Numbered from the stretch's first letter, positions 27,098 through 38,923 are shown. The stretch is 64,000 nt of DNA from Enterobacter oligotrophicus (GCF_009176645.1 NZ_AP019007.1:1612001-1676000); one strand, 5' to 3'. Numbers and translations are program-made. Notes: generated from the sequence alone by a model not told the origin.

Positions 27098-27191
27098 TCT
27101 GTTGAACAATCAGGAACTTTCCTGATCTGCCTGATTGCATACAGGAACAACATTCGCTACGTTGCGGGCTCGTTTTGACACGGAGTGTAAG

Positions 27192-27899
27192 ATGTCCCGT
27201 AATGTTTCTCTCGCGGTCGCCTTTCTGACGACAGCGCTTTCAGGCCATGCTCTGGCCGACGGTATCAACAGTTTCTCTCAGGCTAAAACCGCAGGCGTTA
27301 AGGTAAATGCTGACGTCCCTGGCGATTTCTACTGTGGCTGTAAAATTAACTGGCAAGGTAAAAAAGGGGTCGTTGACCTCGAATCCTGCGGCTATAAGGT
27401 GCGTAAAAACGAGAATCGCGCCAGCCGCATCGAATGGGAACATGTGGTTCCCGCATGGCAGTTTGGTCACCAGCGTCAGTGCTGGCAGGATGGCGGACGT
27501 AAAAACTGCGCCAAAGATCCGGTCTACCGCCAGATGGAAAGCGATATGCACAACCTGCAGCCCGCGGTAGGCGAAGTGAATGGCGATCGTGGCAATTTTA
27601 TGTACAGCCAGTGGAACGGTGGCGAGGGGCAGTACGGACAGTGCGCCATGAAGGTGGATTTTAAAGAGAAAGTCGCCGAGCCGCCTGCCCGTGCGCGCGG
27701 CAGCATTGCCCGCACCTACTTCTATATGCGTGACCGTTACAACCTCAACCTTTCACGCCAGCAAACGCAGTTGTTCAACGCCTGGGACAAGCTGTACCCG
27801 GTAACGGAGTGGGAGTGCCAGCGCGACGCGCGCATCGCCAAAGTCCAGGGGAATCATAACCCTTACGTCCAGCGGGCTTGCCAGGCGCAAAAGAGCTAA
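27192..27899 (+). CDS. endA: DNA-specific endonuclease I (periplasmic)
   Basis: Periplasmic nuclease that cuts double-stranded DNA. From [22 protein letters not shown] the protein has 235 residues, as in E. coli. Residues 1-22 form a Sec signal peptide with an ALA cleavage motif. The His-Me-finger active site is in [13 protein letters not shown] near residue 85. Eight cysteines fit the disulfide-stabilised fold. The in-frame ATG 57 bases upstream would bury the signal peptide and is rejected. Confidence 0.96.
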   Translation: MSRNVSLAVAFLTTALSGHALADGINSFSQAKTAGVKVNADVPGDFYCGCKINWQGKKGVVDLESCGYKVRKNENRASRIEWEHVVPAWQFGHQRQCWQDGGRKNCAKDPVYRQMESDMHNLQPAVGEVNGDRGNFMYSQWNGGEGQYGQCAMKVDFKEKVAEPPARARGSIARTYFYMRDRYNLNLSRQQTQLFNAWDKLYPVTEWECQRDARIAKVQGNHNPYVQRACQAQKS

Positions 27900-27951
27900 C
27901 CTACACTAGCGGCAATTCGCTTACATTGCATGACACACGGAATTTCTGACT

Positions 27952-28683
27952 ATGCGCATCCCTCGCATCTATCACCCTGAACTGATTACCCCAGGTGGTG
28001 AAATCGCCCTGTCTGACGACGCCGCTAACCACGTTGGCCGCGTGCTGCGCATGGGCGCAGGCCAGGCAATCCAGCTCTTTGACGGTTCTAATCAGGTTTT
28101 CGACGCGGAGATCACGCGGGCCGATAAAAAAAGCGTGCATGTGAATGTATTGCGCGGTGAAGTGGACGACCGTGAATCGCCGCTGCACATTCATCTGGGA
28201 CAGGTAATGTCGCGCGGAGAAAAGATGGAGTTCACCATTCAGAAATCCATTGAACTGGGTGTAAGCCTCATTACGCCACTTTTTTCTGAGCGCTGCGGCG
28301 TTAAACTGGATGCGGAACGTCTGAACAAAAAGATCCAGCAGTGGCAGAAAATCGCCATTGCGGCGTGTGAACAGAGCGGCCGCAACCGTATTCCGGAGAT
28401 CCGCCCGGCGATGGATCTGGAGGAGTGGTGTGCCGAGGAGGAGAGCGGGCTGAAGCTCAATCTCCATCCACGCGCCAGCGCCAGCATCAACACGCTGCCG
28501 CTGCCCGTCGAACGTGTACGGCTGTTGATTGGTCCTGAAGGCGGCCTTTCGGCGGACGAAATTGCGATGACGGCACGTTACCAGTTTACTGATATTCTGT
28601 TGGGACCTCGCGTTCTGCGCACTGAGACAACGGCACTCACAGCCATTACCGCGCTACAGGTACGGTTTGGCGATCTGGGTTGA
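27952..28683 (+). CDS. rsmE: 16S rRNA (uracil1498-N3)-methyltransferase
   Basis: SPOUT-class methyltransferase for U1498 of 16S rRNA. 243 residues, E. coli length. An N-terminal PUA-like RNA-binding part comes first. The C-terminal trefoil-knot motif [13 protein letters not shown] is near residue 191, and [12 protein letters not shown] near residue 217 completes the AdoMet site. It is 19 bp upstream of gshB, as in E. coli. Confidence 0.96.
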   Translation: MRIPRIYHPELITPGGEIALSDDAANHVGRVLRMGAGQAIQLFDGSNQVFDAEITRADKKSVHVNVLRGEVDDRESPLHIHLGQVMSRGEKMEFTIQKSIELGVSLITPLFSERCGVKLDAERLNKKIQQWQKIAIAACEQSGRNRIPEIRPAMDLEEWCAEEESGLKLNLHPRASASINTLPLPVERVRLLIGPEGGLSADEIAMTARYQFTDILLGPRVLRTETTALTAITALQVRFGDLG

Positions 28684-28702
28684 CCCATTAACGGAGAAGA
28701 AC

Positions 28703-29650
28703 ATGATCAAGCTCGGCATCGTGATGGACCCCATCGCAAATATTAACATCAAGAAAGATTCCAGCTTCGCCATGCTGCTGGAAGCGCAGCGTCGGGGCTA
28801 TGAACTCCACTATATGGAGATGAACGACCTTTACCTGATCAACGGTGAAGCCCGCGCACGCACCCGCATTGTTAACGTCGAGCAGAACTACGATAAATGG
28901 TACGAATTCGGTACCGAGCAGGACATTACGCTTGCCGACCTCGATGTGATCCTGATGCGTAAAGATCCGCCGTTCGACACCGAATACATCTACTGCACCT
29001 ATATTCTTGAACGCGCAGAAGAGAAAGGAACGTTGATCGTCAATAAACCGCAGAGCCTGCGCGACTGTAACGAAAAGCTCTACACCGCGTGGTTTTCTGA
29101 CCTGACGCCGGAAACGCTGGTGACCCGCAGCAAGGCACAACTGAAAGCGTTCTGGCAAAAGCACAGCGATATCATCTTAAAACCGCTGGACGGCATGGGC
29201 GGCGCGTCCATCTTCCGCGTCAAAGAAGGCGATCCAAACATTGGCGTGATTGCGGAGACACTGACCGAGCACGGCAGCCGTTACTGCATGGCGCAGAATT
29301 ACATTCCTGCCATCGTCGACGGTGACAAGCGTGTTCTGGTGGTTGATGGTGAACCGGTCCCTTACTGCCTGGCACGTATCCCGCAGGGCGGCGAAACCCG
29401 CGGCAACCTGGCAGCCGGTGGTCGTGGCGAACCGCGCCCGCTTACCGAAAGCGACTGGGAAATTGCCCGCCGCGTTGGTCCAACGCTCAAAGCCAAAGGT
29501 CTGATCTTCGTTGGCCTGGATATCATCGGCGATCGCCTGACCGAAGTGAACGTCACCAGCCCGACCTGCATTCGTGAGATTGAAGCGGAATTCCCGGTTT
29601 CGATCACCGGGATGCTGATGGACGCTATCGAAAAACGTTTACAGAAATAA
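28703..29650 (+). CDS. gshB: glutathione synthetase
   Basis: ATP-grasp ligase that adds glycine to gamma-glutamylcysteine. 315 residues from [21 protein letters not shown]. coli GshB has 316. ATP-grasp elements visible: [16 protein letters not shown], the flexible loop [15 protein letters not shown] and the magnesium-binding [14 protein letters not shown]. The in-frame start at 28667 lies within rsmE and is rejected. Confidence 0.97.
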   Translation: MIKLGIVMDPIANINIKKDSSFAMLLEAQRRGYELHYMEMNDLYLINGEARARTRIVNVEQNYDKWYEFGTEQDITLADLDVILMRKDPPFDTEYIYCTYILERAEEKGTLIVNKPQSLRDCNEKLYTAWFSDLTPETLVTRSKAQLKAFWQKHSDIILKPLDGMGGASIFRVKEGDPNIGVIAETLTEHGSRYCMAQNYIPAIVDGDKRVLVVDGEPVPYCLARIPQGGETRGNLAAGGRGEPRPLTESDWEIARRVGPTLKAKGLIFVGLDIIGDRLTEVNVTSPTCIREIEAEFPVSITGMLMDAIEKRLQK

Positions 29651-29655
29651 CCTGT

Positions 29656-29699
29656 GACAGCGCCTGCGTTTGTCCCCATACTGGGCGCTGTCGCTTTTT
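29656..29699 (+). terminator. gshB terminator
   Basis: GACAGCGCC (29656-29664) pairs with GGCGCTGTC (29684-29692), and GCTTTTTA follows. The loop is long (19 bases) but the stem is perfect and the T run is present. Confidence 0.7.
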
Positions 29700-29724
29700 A
29701 AACCAGGAAACAGAACCTCTGACA

Positions 29725-30285
29725 ATGAATTTACAGCATCACTTTCTTATTGCCATGCCTGCTCTCCAGGACCCAATTTTCCGCCGCGCTGTGGTTTATA
29801 TTTGTGAATACAATGAAGACGGTGCGATGGGGATTATCATCAACAAGCCGCTGGAAAACCTGCAGGTTGAAGGGATTCTGGACAAACTGAAAATCACGGC
29901 TGAGGAGCGTCTGCCTGAAATCCGCCTTGATAAGCCAGTGATGCTGGGTGGGCCTCTTGCAGAAGATCGTGGTTTTATTCTGCATACGCCGCCGATCTTT
30001 TCTTCCAGCATACGTATCTCTGATAACACCGTGATCACGACCTCGCGCGACGTGCTTGAAACGCTGGGCACCGCCAGTCAGCCTTCCGAGGTACTGGTTG
30101 CGCTGGGCTACGCCTCCTGGGAGAAGGGCCAGCTTGAACAGGAAATTCTGGATAACGCCTGGCTGACCGCCCCTGCGGACATGAACATCCTGTTTAAAAC
30201 GCCGATCGCCGATCGCTGGCGTGACGCCGCAAAACTGATTGGCATCGATATTCTGACCATGCCGGGCGTAGCGGGGCATGCATAA
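29725..30285 (+). CDS. yqgE: UPF0301/DUF179 protein YqgE
   Basis: 186-residue cytoplasmic protein with the conserved start [21 protein letters not shown], then [12 protein letters not shown] and [17 protein letters not shown], all diagnostic of the DUF179 family. Function remains unclear in any species, though it is widely conserved upstream of ruvX. Its stop codon overlaps the yqgF start by 1 bp (TAATG), so the two are translationally coupled. Confidence 0.95.
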   Translation: MNLQHHFLIAMPALQDPIFRRAVVYICEYNEDGAMGIIINKPLENLQVEGILDKLKITAEERLPEIRLDKPVMLGGPLAEDRGFILHTPPIFSSSIRISDNTVITTSRDVLETLGTASQPSEVLVALGYASWEKGQLEQEILDNAWLTAPADMNILFKTPIADRWRDAAKLIGIDILTMPGVAGHA

Positions 30286-30701
30286 TGAGCGGAACGCTGC
30301 TTGCCTTTGATTTTGGCACCCGAAGCATTGGCGTCGCGGTCGGTCAACGCATCACCGGTACGGCGCGCCCGTTAACGGCCCTGAAAGCCAACGACGGTAC
30401 GCCAGACTGGAATCTTATTGAGCGTCTGCTCAAAGAGTGGCAGCCGGACGACGTGATTGTCGGGCTCCCTCTGAACATGGACGGCACCGAACAACCGCTT
30501 ACCGCCAGAGCGCGGAAGTTCGCCAACAAAATCCACGGACGCTTTGGCGTATCAGTGAAGCTGCACGACGAGCGACTCAGCACCGTTGAAGCACGTGCTG
30601 GTCTGTTTGAACACGGTGGATTCAGGGCTCTCAATAAAGGCAGCGTCGACTCTGCCTCTGCCGTCATCATTCTCGAAAGCTATTTCGAACAGGGTTTCTG
30701 A
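30285..30701 (+). CDS. ruvX: Holliday junction resolvase-like nuclease RuvX (YqgF)
   Basis: 138 residues with the RNase H-like fold. The first acidic residue is in [15 protein letters not shown], the second in [20 protein letters not shown] and the last in [11 protein letters not shown]. It is implicated in 16S rRNA 5' maturation and recombination in E. coli. Start overlaps the yqgE stop. Confidence 0.95.
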   Translation: MSGTLLAFDFGTRSIGVAVGQRITGTARPLTALKANDGTPDWNLIERLLKEWQPDDVIVGLPLNMDGTEQPLTARARKFANKIHGRFGVSVKLHDERLSTVEARAGLFEHGGFRALNKGSVDSASAVIILESYFEQGF

Positions 30702-30711
30702 GTCGCCGGGG

Positions 30712-31692
30712 CTACAGTCGCCCCTGCGCCCTTCTTTCCGCCAGGCTCTGGTCGAAATTCTGCATCCCTGCCTGCTGACCGGTTTGTATGATGCCGGGCA
30801 ATTGCCACGTTTTTCCTTCGCGGATGAGATTTGCCGCCGCCGATGTGTTCACCAGCAACTCATAAAGCGCAACGCGCCCACCCTGAATATCCTGACGCAG
30901 CTTTTGCGCCAGTACCGCACGCAGGCTACCCGCCAGCTGGTTACGCACCGGATCTTTCTCCTGCGCCGGGAAGGTATCCACCAGCCGTTCGATAGCCTGC
31001 GGAGCGCCGCGTGTATGCAGCGTCGCCAGCACCAGATGGCCAGTTTCCGCCGCCGTGAGCGCCAGGCGGATGGTTTCGCTGTCGCGCAGTTCGCCCAGTA
31101 AAATGACGTCCGGATCTTCACGTAGCGCACTGCGTAGCGCCTCGGCAAATGACGGAGCGTGCTGACCTATCTCCCGTTGCTGAATCAGGCAACGTTCACT
31201 CTGGTACATAAATTCCACCGGATCTTCGAGCGTCAGAATATGCCCGTCAGTATGATGGTTGAGAAAATCGACCATCGCCGCGAGCGTGGTGGATTTACCG
31301 CTTCCGGTCGCCCCTGTGACCAAAATCAGTCCGCTGTCATTGGATAGCAGCTCCGGGATCGCCCGCGGCACACCCAGCGTGGAGAGTTGCGGGCAGGAAA
31401 GCGGCAACAGCCGAAGCACGACTGAAATCCCCTTCATGTGGTTAAACGCACTACCGCGCAGGCGCTGATTGCCTGCGAGCGTGACGGCAAAATCTACCTG
31501 CCCGTTTGCCCACCACGCCCCCTGCTGCTCATCGCTGAGCCACGTTTTTAATAGCGCTTCCACGTCAGGCGAGGGAAACGGCGCAGGCTCAAGACGCCCT
31601 AATCTGCGCCAGCGCGGGGGGGAATCACTGCACAGGTGTAGATCGGAGACGTTATGCTTTACACTAAGGGCCACAATTTCTTCCATATCCAT
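30712..31692 (-). CDS. yggR: PilT-like type II/IV secretion ATPase YggR
   Basis: 326 residues, similar in size to twitching ATPase PilT. The N-terminal PAS-like part is followed by a RecA-like ATPase with Walker A GATGSGKSTT near residue 125. The Asp box has LEDPVEFMYQ, Walker B is in DVILLGELRDSETIRLA, and the His box is in HLVLATLHTRGA. No other pilus genes are nearby, as in E. coli, where its function is unknown. It runs antisense to its neighbours and is divergent from yggS with 17 bp between starts. Confidence 0.93.
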   Translation of the reverse strand: MDMEEIVALSVKHNVSDLHLCSDSPPRWRRLGRLEPAPFPSPDVEALLKTWLSDEQQGAWWANGQVDFAVTLAGNQRLRGSAFNHMKGISVVLRLLPLSCPQLSTLGVPRAIPELLSNDSGLILVTGATGSGKSTTLAAMVDFLNHHTDGHILTLEDPVEFMYQSERCLIQQREIGQHAPSFAEALRSALREDPDVILLGELRDSETIRLALTAAETGHLVLATLHTRGAPQAIERLVDTFPAQEKDPVRNQLAGSLRAVLAQKLRQDIQGGRVALYELLVNTSAAANLIREGKTWQLPGIIQTGQQAGMQNFDQSLAERRAQGRL

Positions 31693-31709
31693 ACATTACT
31701 CCTCGGAAA

Positions 31710-32414
31710 ATGAACGACATTGCGCATAACCTGGCACAGGTCCGGGACAAAATCTCAGCCGCTGCAACACGTTGCGGCCGTGCTTCAGAAGAAGTTACGT
31801 TACTTGCAGTCAGTAAAACGAAGCCTGCGAGCGCTATCGCAGAAGCGATTGATGCGGGCCACCGGGCGTTTGGTGAAAACTATGTGCAGGAAGGCGTGGA
31901 TAAAATTCGCCACTTCCGGGAACGGGGAAATACGGATCTGCAATGGCACTTTATTGGCCCGCTGCAGTCGAACAAAAGCCGTCTGGTGGCGGAGCATTTC
32001 GACTGGTGCCATACCATTGACCGTCTGCGCATTGCGACGCGTCTGAGCGAGCAGCGTCCGGCAGAGATGCCTGCACTTAACGTGCTGATTCAAATCAATA
32101 TCAGTGATGAAAACAGCAAGTCCGGCATTGCCCTGAGCGAGCTGGATGCGCTGGCCGCAGAGGTGGCCGCCCTGCCGCGCTTAACCCTGCGCGGGCTGAT
32201 GGCAATCCCGGCACCTGAGTCAAGTTATGAAAGGCAGTTTGCCGTGGCACAGCAAATGGCTGTAGCATTTGAAGCGCTAAAGGCGCGCTATGACACGGTA
32301 GACACGCTTTCTCTGGGCATGTCGGATGATATGGAAGCCGCCATCGCGGCAGGCAGCACTATGGTTCGCATCGGCACGGCAATTTTTGGTGCGCGCGATT
32401 ACACAAAAAAATAA
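31710..32414 (+). CDS. yggS: PLP homeostasis protein YggS
   Basis: 234-residue alanine-racemase-fold protein that binds pyridoxal phosphate and balances the B6 vitamer pool. The PLP lysine is in LLAVSKTKP near residue 36, and IGPLQSNK and SLGMSDDMEAAI are family signatures. It opens the yggS-yggT-yggU-rdgB-hemW string, in which genes are separated by few bases or overlap. Confidence 0.96.
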   Translation: MNDIAHNLAQVRDKISAAATRCGRASEEVTLLAVSKTKPASAIAEAIDAGHRAFGENYVQEGVDKIRHFRERGNTDLQWHFIGPLQSNKSRLVAEHFDWCHTIDRLRIATRLSEQRPAEMPALNVLIQINISDENSKSGIALSELDALAAEVAALPRLTLRGLMAIPAPESSYERQFAVAQQMAVAFEALKARYDTVDTLSLGMSDDMEAAIAAGSTMVRIGTAIFGARDYTKK

Positions 32415-32432
32415 GGAAACCTGAGGAACGCC

Positions 32433-32999
32433 ATGAAGACGTTGACTTTCCTGCTTTCAACGGTCATTGAGCTGTATACGATGGCGCTTTTACTGCGCGT
32501 CTGGATGCAGTGGGCCCGTGTTGATTTTTACAATCCGTTCTCGCAGTTTGTCGTGAAAATCACGCAACCTGTTGTCGGGCCTTTACGCCGCATTATTCCG
32601 GCGATGGGTCCGATTGACAGTTCATCTCTGCTGATGGCGTTTATTCTGAGCGTTATCAAAGCGATCGTGCTGTTTATGGTCATCACCTTCCAGCCGATTA
32701 TCTGGATTGCTGCCGTCCTGATTCTGGTCAAAACCGTCGGGCTGCTGATCTTCTGGGTACTGCTGGTGATGGCAATCATGAGCTGGGTAAGCCAGGGGCG
32801 TAGTCCGGTGGAATATGCGCTGATCCAGCTGGCAGAGCCGCTGCTGCGTCCAATTCGTAATCTGCTGCCTTCAATGGGCGGCATCGATTTTTCGCCAATG
32901 ATCCTTGTTCTGCTGCTGTATGTGGTCAATATGGGGATCGCTGAGCTGTTACAGTCAACTGGCAACATGCTGCTGCCGGGGCTGTGGATGGCGCTATGA
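32433..32999 (+). CDS. yggT: YggT-family membrane protein
   Basis: 188-residue inner-membrane protein with two YGGT repeats, each holding a long hydrophobic helix pair and a RP(L/I)R-type loop ([16 protein letters not shown] and [16 protein letters not shown]). In E. coli it has been linked to osmotic and potassium stress. Its stop overlaps the yggU start by 4 bp. Confidence 0.94.
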   Translation: MKTLTFLLSTVIELYTMALLLRVWMQWARVDFYNPFSQFVVKITQPVVGPLRRIIPAMGPIDSSSLLMAFILSVIKAIVLFMVITFQPIIWIAAVLILVKTVGLLIFWVLLVMAIMSWVSQGRSPVEYALIQLAEPLLRPIRNLLPSMGGIDFSPMILVLLLYVVNMGIAELLQSTGNMLLPGLWMAL

Positions 33000-33292
33000 G
33001 TGCAGTAAGCACCTGCGCTGACGGGCTGGTTTTACGGCTGTATATTCAGCCGAAAGCCAGTCGCGACAGTATTGTTGGGCTGCATGGCGACGAGTTAAAA
33101 GTCGCCATTACTGCCCCGCCCGTGGACGGCCAGGCGAACGCGCACCTGACCAAATATCTGGCAAAACAGTTTCGCGTCGCTAAAAGCCAGGTCATCATTG
33201 AAAAAGGTGAGCTTGGGCGGCATAAACAGGTAAAAATCCTCAATCCGCAATCTATCCCGACGAAAGTCGCGGCTCTGACAGAACAGGACTAA
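32996..33292 (+). CDS. yggU: UPF0235/DUF167 protein YggU
   Basis: 98-residue cytoplasmic protein with the DUF167 signature [20 protein letters not shown] and [15 protein letters not shown]. The start MSAVSTC at 32996 gives an ATGA overlap with yggT and matches E. coli YggU; the frame beginning at 32984 is less likely. Function unknown. Confidence 0.93.
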   Translation: MSAVSTCADGLVLRLYIQPKASRDSIVGLHGDELKVAITAPPVDGQANAHLTKYLAKQFRVAKSQVIIEKGELGRHKQVKILNPQSIPTKVAALTEQD

Positions 33293-33295
33293 ACC

Positions 33296-33889
33296 ATGCA
33301 GAAAGTTGTTCTCGCTACCGGCAATGCCGGTAAAGTGCGCGAGCTGGCCTCGCTTTTAAATGATTTTGGGCTGGATGTGGTGGCGCAGACCGAGCTTGGC
33401 GTGGAGTCCGCCGACGAGACGGGCCTGACGTTTATCGAAAACGCGATCCTGAAAGCGCGCCATGCCGCGCAGGTTACCGGCCTGCCCGCGATTGCCGACG
33501 ACTCCGGGCTGGCCGTTGATTTTCTCGGCGGTGCGCCGGGGATTTACTCTGCACGCTATTCCGGCGTGGACGCGACCGACCAGCAGAATCTGGAAAAGCT
33601 ACTTGTTGCCCTGAAAGACGTACCTGACGCACAGCGTACCGCGCAGTTCCACTGCGTGCTGGTCTATATGCGTCATGCGGAAGACCCGACGCCGATCGTC
33701 TGCCACGGCAGCTGGCCAGGCGTGATTACCCGTGAAGCGGCTGGCAACGGCGGCTTCGGCTACGACCCGATCTTCTTTGTCCCGACCGAGGGCAAAACCG
33801 CTGCGGAACTGACCCGCGAAGAAAAAAGCGCGATTTCCCACCGTGGACGCGCCCTGAAATTGTTACTGGAAGCATTACGTAATGGCTAA
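33296..33889 (+). CDS. rdgB: dITP/XTP pyrophosphatase
   Basis: 197-residue Ham1-family enzyme that hydrolyses dITP, XTP and dXTP to keep damaged purines out of DNA. Motifs [13 protein letters not shown] at the N terminus, [20 protein letters not shown] near residue 68 and [12 protein letters not shown] near residue 150 are all present. It overlaps hemW by 8 bp. Confidence 0.96.
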   Translation: MQKVVLATGNAGKVRELASLLNDFGLDVVAQTELGVESADETGLTFIENAILKARHAAQVTGLPAIADDSGLAVDFLGGAPGIYSARYSGVDATDQQNLEKLLVALKDVPDAQRTAQFHCVLVYMRHAEDPTPIVCHGSWPGVITREAAGNGGFGYDPIFFVPTEGKTAAELTREEKSAISHRGRALKLLLEALRNG

Positions 33890-35024
33890 TTTGCCACCTC
33901 TGAGTCTTTATATTCACATCCCGTGGTGCGTGCAGAAATGCCCGTACTGCGATTTCAACTCGCACGCGCTGAAGGGCGAAGTGCCGCATGATGACTACGT
34001 TGCGCATCTGCTGGCCGACCTGGACGCTGATGTACCTTACGCACAGGGACGTGAAGTTAAGACCATTTTCATTGGTGGCGGTACGCCGAGCCTGCTTTCT
34101 GGCCCGGCGATGCAAACGCTGCTGGATGGCGTGCGTGCGCGCCTGAAGCTGGCTGCGGATGCTGAAATTACGATGGAAGCCAACCCCGGCACCGTTGAGG
34201 CCGACCGGTTTGTCGAGTACCAGCGTGCGGGCGTAAACCGTATCTCCATCGGCGTGCAGAGCTTTAGCGAGCCGAAGCTGAAACGTCTGGGGCGCATTCA
34301 CGGCCCGGAAGAGGCGAAGCGTGCGGCAAATCTGGCGACGGGGCTTGGCCTGCGCAGTTTCAACCTCGATTTGATGCACGGCCTGCCAGATCAGTCGCTC
34401 GAAGAAGCGCTGGATGATTTACGCCAGGCGATTGAACTGAATCCGCCGCATCTGTCGTGGTATCAGCTCACCATTGAGCCGAACACGCTGTTTGGCTCTC
34501 GCCCGCCGGTGCTGCCGGATGACGATGCGCTGTGGGATATCTTTGAGCAGGGCCACCAGTTGTTAACCGCTGCGGGCTATCAGCAGTACGAAACGTCCGC
34601 CTACGCGAAGCCGGGTTATCAGTGTCAGCACAACCTGAACTACTGGCGCTTTGGTGATTATCTGGGCATTGGCTGCGGCGCGCATGGCAAAGTGACTTTC
34701 CCGGACGGGCGCATTCTGCGTACCGCCAAAACACGTCATCCGCGTGGGTATATGGAAGGCCGCTACCTGGAGCGTCAGCACGATGTCGAAGCAGTAGATA
34801 AGCCGTTTGAATTCTTTATGAACCGCTTTCGCCTGCTGGAAGCCGCGCCGCGTAAGGAGTTTACGCTCTATACCGGGTTGCCGGAGTCAGTGATTCGTCC
34901 ACAGATTGACGAAGCGCTGGCGCAAGGGTATCTCACGGAATGTGAGGAATACTGGCAGATCACCGAGCACGGCAAACTGTTCTTAAACTCCCTTCTTGAG
35001 CTGTTCCTCGCGGAAGATTCCTGA
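33882..35024 (+). CDS. hemW: HemW, radical SAM heme-associated protein
   Basis: 380 residues. The radical SAM cluster motif is [13 protein letters not shown] near residues 16-28, followed by FIGGGTPS. The C-terminal HemN-like domain starts near residue 310. Homologous to coproporphyrinogen III dehydrogenase, but HemW-type proteins act as heme chaperones rather than oxidases. The start overlaps rdgB, as in E. coli. Confidence 0.95.
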   Translation: MANLPPLSLYIHIPWCVQKCPYCDFNSHALKGEVPHDDYVAHLLADLDADVPYAQGREVKTIFIGGGTPSLLSGPAMQTLLDGVRARLKLAADAEITMEANPGTVEADRFVEYQRAGVNRISIGVQSFSEPKLKRLGRIHGPEEAKRAANLATGLGLRSFNLDLMHGLPDQSLEEALDDLRQAIELNPPHLSWYQLTIEPNTLFGSRPPVLPDDDALWDIFEQGHQLLTAAGYQQYETSAYAKPGYQCQHNLNYWRFGDYLGIGCGAHGKVTFPDGRILRTAKTRHPRGYMEGRYLERQHDVEAVDKPFEFFMNRFRLLEAAPRKEFTLYTGLPESVIRPQIDEALAQGYLTECEEYWQITEHGKLFLNSLLELFLAEDS

Positions 35025-35087
35025 AGGCTGATTCAGGATTTTGCATCCCGTTCTGCCGGCTGAGGAAAAGGCTGGCAGAATGTGGAG

Positions 35088-35450
35088 ATGGAAATTATTC
35101 GTTCATACGCAAAGCAGCTCAGATGCGAGCTAACGCAGGAAGAAAGGCGGTTATGGTATGTACTGCGCAGCCGCCGTTTCGAAAATTATAAATTTCGTCG
35201 CCAACATCCGGTAGGTCACTACATTCTGGATTTTGCCTGCTGCGCGGCTCGTCTGGCTATAGAACTGGATGGCGGACAACATGAGGAAAATCATGAATAT
35301 GATCGCCAAAGGACGGTGTGGTTAAACCAAAAGGGCTGGTACGTTATTCGATTCTGGAACAATGAACTAAGGAATAACGAAGAGGCGGTCTTAGAAAAGA
35401 TCCTTGAAACGCTGCAAATGCTGCAACCCTCACCCCGGCCCTCTCCCTGA
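35088..35450 (+). CDS. DUF559 (Vsr-like) endonuclease-domain protein
   Basis: 120-residue protein with a Vsr/restriction-endonuclease-like fold: SRRFENYKFRRQHPVGHYILDF, then AIELDGGQHEE with the D...ExD acidic residues, and VIRFWNNEL. A GTG at 35082 and an ATG at 35080 in another frame are the alternative starts. Its last residues (PSPRPSP) come from reading into the CCCTCACCC repeat that begins at 35427, so the stop codon lies inside the repeat. E. coli K-12 has no such gene at this place to my knowledge. Biochemical function unknown; it may nick or process DNA. See findings for the repeat link. Confidence 0.85.
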   Translation: MEIIRSYAKQLRCELTQEERRLWYVLRSRRFENYKFRRQHPVGHYILDFACCAARLAIELDGGQHEENHEYDRQRTVWLNQKGWYVIRFWNNELRNNEEAVLEKILETLQMLQPSPRPSP

Positions 35451-35508
35451 AAGGGAGAGGGAGCAAACCATCCCCTCGCCCCTTTGGGGAGAGGGTTAGG
35501 GTGAGGGG
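35427..35508. repeat. inverted pair of CCCTCTCCC-hairpin repeats, copies 2 and 3
   Basis: Copy 2 (35427-35461) reads CCCTCACCCC then hairpin CCCTCTCCC-TGAA-GGGAGAGGG. Copy 3 (35471-35508) is the mirror layout: a hairpin CCCCT..GGGGAGAGGG, then TTAGGGTGAGGGG. Together they form a long palindrome, like a BIME but of another repeat family. The end of the DUF559 gene overlaps copy 2. Confidence 0.85.
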
Positions 35509-35511
35509 AAA

Positions 35512-36231
35512 TTACTTCAACGTCCCCACCAGCGCCTTCCGGCTATCTTCTAATGACACCACGCGTTTACACACGTCTTTCCCGAACTGCTGGAAATCCT
35601 CTTCCTGGTTCTTCCATTCGTTCTGAATTGAAGTCTGCAAACCGCCCAGGCTGCCCAGCACGCCCTGCAGTGGGTTACCGCCGCCTTTCAGCACGGCTTT
35701 TGCCCCCATCTCGTTGATGCTGTCCTGCAGGATGCCGCCCATCGCCTGGTTCACCAGCTGCTGGCCGTCGGCACGCACCTGATCAATCGCTTTATAGTGG
35801 AACGTCAGGCCGTCGGTGCGATGCTCGATAATACGGTTCATCTGCTCTTTCAGCTGTTTGTCCAGCTTCGTCAGACGCGTGCGCATGTTGCTGCTTTCAC
35901 CCACCTCTTTGGTGATGATCTTATCCAGCGCCACGCGGCTTTTCTCCACGCGGGTCAGCGCGCCTTCGTCAATCCACGGCAGTGCGGTGCGCAGCTCGGC
36001 CTGATAATCTTTCGCCTGCTCACGCTGCGCGGCGGTGAGGTTTTGCGGTTTGCCGTTAAAGGTCACGTTGCCATCCGGCGTAATCACCAGATCGCCATTC
36101 TCACCTTTGACCTGCACGGTTTGCGGGCTTAACACCACGTCATCACGCGGGGTGACGCTACATTTATACTCCGCATGGGCGGTGAATCCGGTTGCCATTA
36201 GTGCAACAGCCAGCAACGTTTTGCGCATCAT
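35512..36231 (-). CDS. yggN: DUF2884 periplasmic protein YggN
   Basis: 239 residues from MMRKTLLAVALMATGFTAHA, which is a Sec signal peptide with an AHA cleavage motif. The mature part contains two early cysteine-containing stretches and long charged helices (DKIITKEVGESSNMRTRLTK). Length and sequence pattern match E. coli YggN. Function unknown. An in-frame start at 36297 would hide the signal peptide and is rejected. Confidence 0.93.
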   Translation of the reverse strand: MMRKTLLAVALMATGFTAHAEYKCSVTPRDDVVLSPQTVQVKGENGDLVITPDGNVTFNGKPQNLTAAQREQAKDYQAELRTALPWIDEGALTRVEKSRVALDKIITKEVGESSNMRTRLTKLDKQLKEQMNRIIEHRTDGLTFHYKAIDQVRADGQQLVNQAMGGILQDSINEMGAKAVLKGGGNPLQGVLGSLGGLQTSIQNEWKNQEEDFQQFGKDVCKRVVSLEDSRKALVGTLK

Positions 36232-36284
36232 AAACACTCCCTCAGACAAAATGGGCCAGCTAATGCTGGCCCCGTACTGCTTAA

Positions 36285-36611
36285 TTAGTCCCACCAAACG
36301 TCGAAAAGTTCGCTGATGCGCACATCTTCGAATTTGCGGTCTTCAAGCCATTTGCGCACGGCGGCCTGATGTTCTTCGGTGCATTTACCCACTTCCTGGG
36401 TGCAGATCAGACCTTCCCACGCCAGATAGCCGCTACCGTCGAAGGCCAGCTTGTTTGGCTCGATCACTTCGTTAATGAACGCATCAACGTCCTGATCGAT
36501 CTGTTCCACACTGGTGCCTTCAGGGAAACGCCAGGCAACGGAGAAGCCCACTTCCTGGAATTCTTCGATGTGCATCTTTTTACGCAGACGACGGCTACGA
36601 TTCTTTGCCAT
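36285..36611 (-). CDS. yggL: YggL (DUF469) protein
   Basis: 108-residue cytoplasmic protein starting [15 protein letters not shown] and ending SELFDVWWD, as in E. coli YggL, which has been reported to associate with the ribosome. The TAATG overlap with the trmB stop codon shows coupled translation. Confidence 0.94.
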   Translation of the reverse strand: MAKNRSRRLRKKMHIEEFQEVGFSVAWRFPEGTSVEQIDQDVDAFINEVIEPNKLAFDGSGYLAWEGLICTQEVGKCTEEHQAAVRKWLEDRKFEDVRISELFDVWWD

Positions 36612-37330
36612 TATTTCACCCTCTCGAACATTAAGTCCCATACGCCGTGACCAAGTCGATGGCCACGCTGTTCAAATTTTGTCACCGGACGTGAATCCGG
36701 ACGCGGTACATAGTCGTTGCTCGCTGACTGGTTTTTATAGCCATCCAGCGACGACATCACTTCCAGCATATGTTCCGCATAAGGTTCCCAGTCGGTCGCC
36801 ATGTGGAAAACGCCGCCCAGTTTTAACTTGCTTTTCAGCAGCTCTGCAAACGGTGCCTGAACGATACGGCGTTTATTATGACGTGCTTTGTGCCACGGGT
36901 CAGGGAAAAAGAGCTGAACCATGTTCAAAGAATTGTCAGGAATCATTTTGTGCAGCACTTCTACCGCGTCGTGACACATCACGCGCAGGTTTTCCACGCC
37001 CTCTTCATGGGCCGTTGCCAGACACGCGCCGACGCCAGGCGAATGCACCTCAATGCCGAGGAAGTTCTGCTCCGGGCGCGCTTTTGCCATGGTCACCAGC
37101 GACGTGCCCATACCGAAGCCAATCTCCAGCGTGACAGGCGCGTCGCGGCCAAACAGCTCAGTAAAGTCGAGTGGCTGCTCGCTGAACTCAACGCCCATCA
37201 CCGGCCAGTAGTTGTCCAGCGCGTGTTGCTGCCCTTTAGTCAGGCGGCCCTGACGGCGGACAAAGCTGCGAATCCGGCGCAGCGGGCGACCGTTTTCATC
37301 AAATTCCGGTGAAATGACGTCGTTTTTCAT
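36611..37330 (-). CDS. trmB: tRNA (guanine46-N7)-methyltransferase
   Basis: 239 residues from [20 protein letters not shown], the E. coli length. AdoMet-binding motif [11 protein letters not shown] is near residue 67, and the family motif [15 protein letters not shown] is near residue 143. It makes m7G46 in the tRNA variable loop. Divergent from mutY with about 145 bp between starts. Confidence 0.97.
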   Translation of the reverse strand: MKNDVISPEFDENGRPLRRIRSFVRRQGRLTKGQQHALDNYWPVMGVEFSEQPLDFTELFGRDAPVTLEIGFGMGTSLVTMAKARPEQNFLGIEVHSPGVGACLATAHEEGVENLRVMCHDAVEVLHKMIPDNSLNMVQLFFPDPWHKARHNKRRIVQAPFAELLKSKLKLGGVFHMATDWEPYAEHMLEVMSSLDGYKNQSASNDYVPRPDSRPVTKFEQRGHRLGHGVWDLMFERVK

Positions 37331-37474
37331 AAAAGAGTTGTCTGCTTGTGAGAGTGTTCGGGAAACGGGCATTATCCAAAGTTAAGGCTTCTATGCAAGC
37401 ATGGGAAAGATCCGGTTTACAGCAGATTAACGCTGTGCTGCAATCTGCCTCCCTGATTATGCGAATCGATGACC

Positions 37475-38826
<1,352 letters not shown>

Positions 38827-38840
38827 TATCGCGCTGCTGA

Positions 38841-38910
38841 TGCCCGGCGGCGCTTCGCTTGCACGGGCCTACGGTTTTGTAGGCCAGGTAAGCGCAGCGC
38901 CATCCGGCGA
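38841..38910. repeat. BIME (two REP units)
   Basis: GCCCGGCGGCGCTTCGC...GGGCCTAC is followed by GTAGGCCAGGTAAGCGCAG...CATCCGGC, between yggX and mltC. Confidence 0.9.
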
Positions 38911-38923
38911 AAGCAACGACTAA

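Noticed and set aside
27109..27126. ATCAGGAA-CT-TTCCTGAT hairpin between sprT and endA as a terminator
   Set aside because: Perfect 8-bp stem, but no T run on either strand. Left unassigned; it may be a weak sprT 3' structure or an operator.
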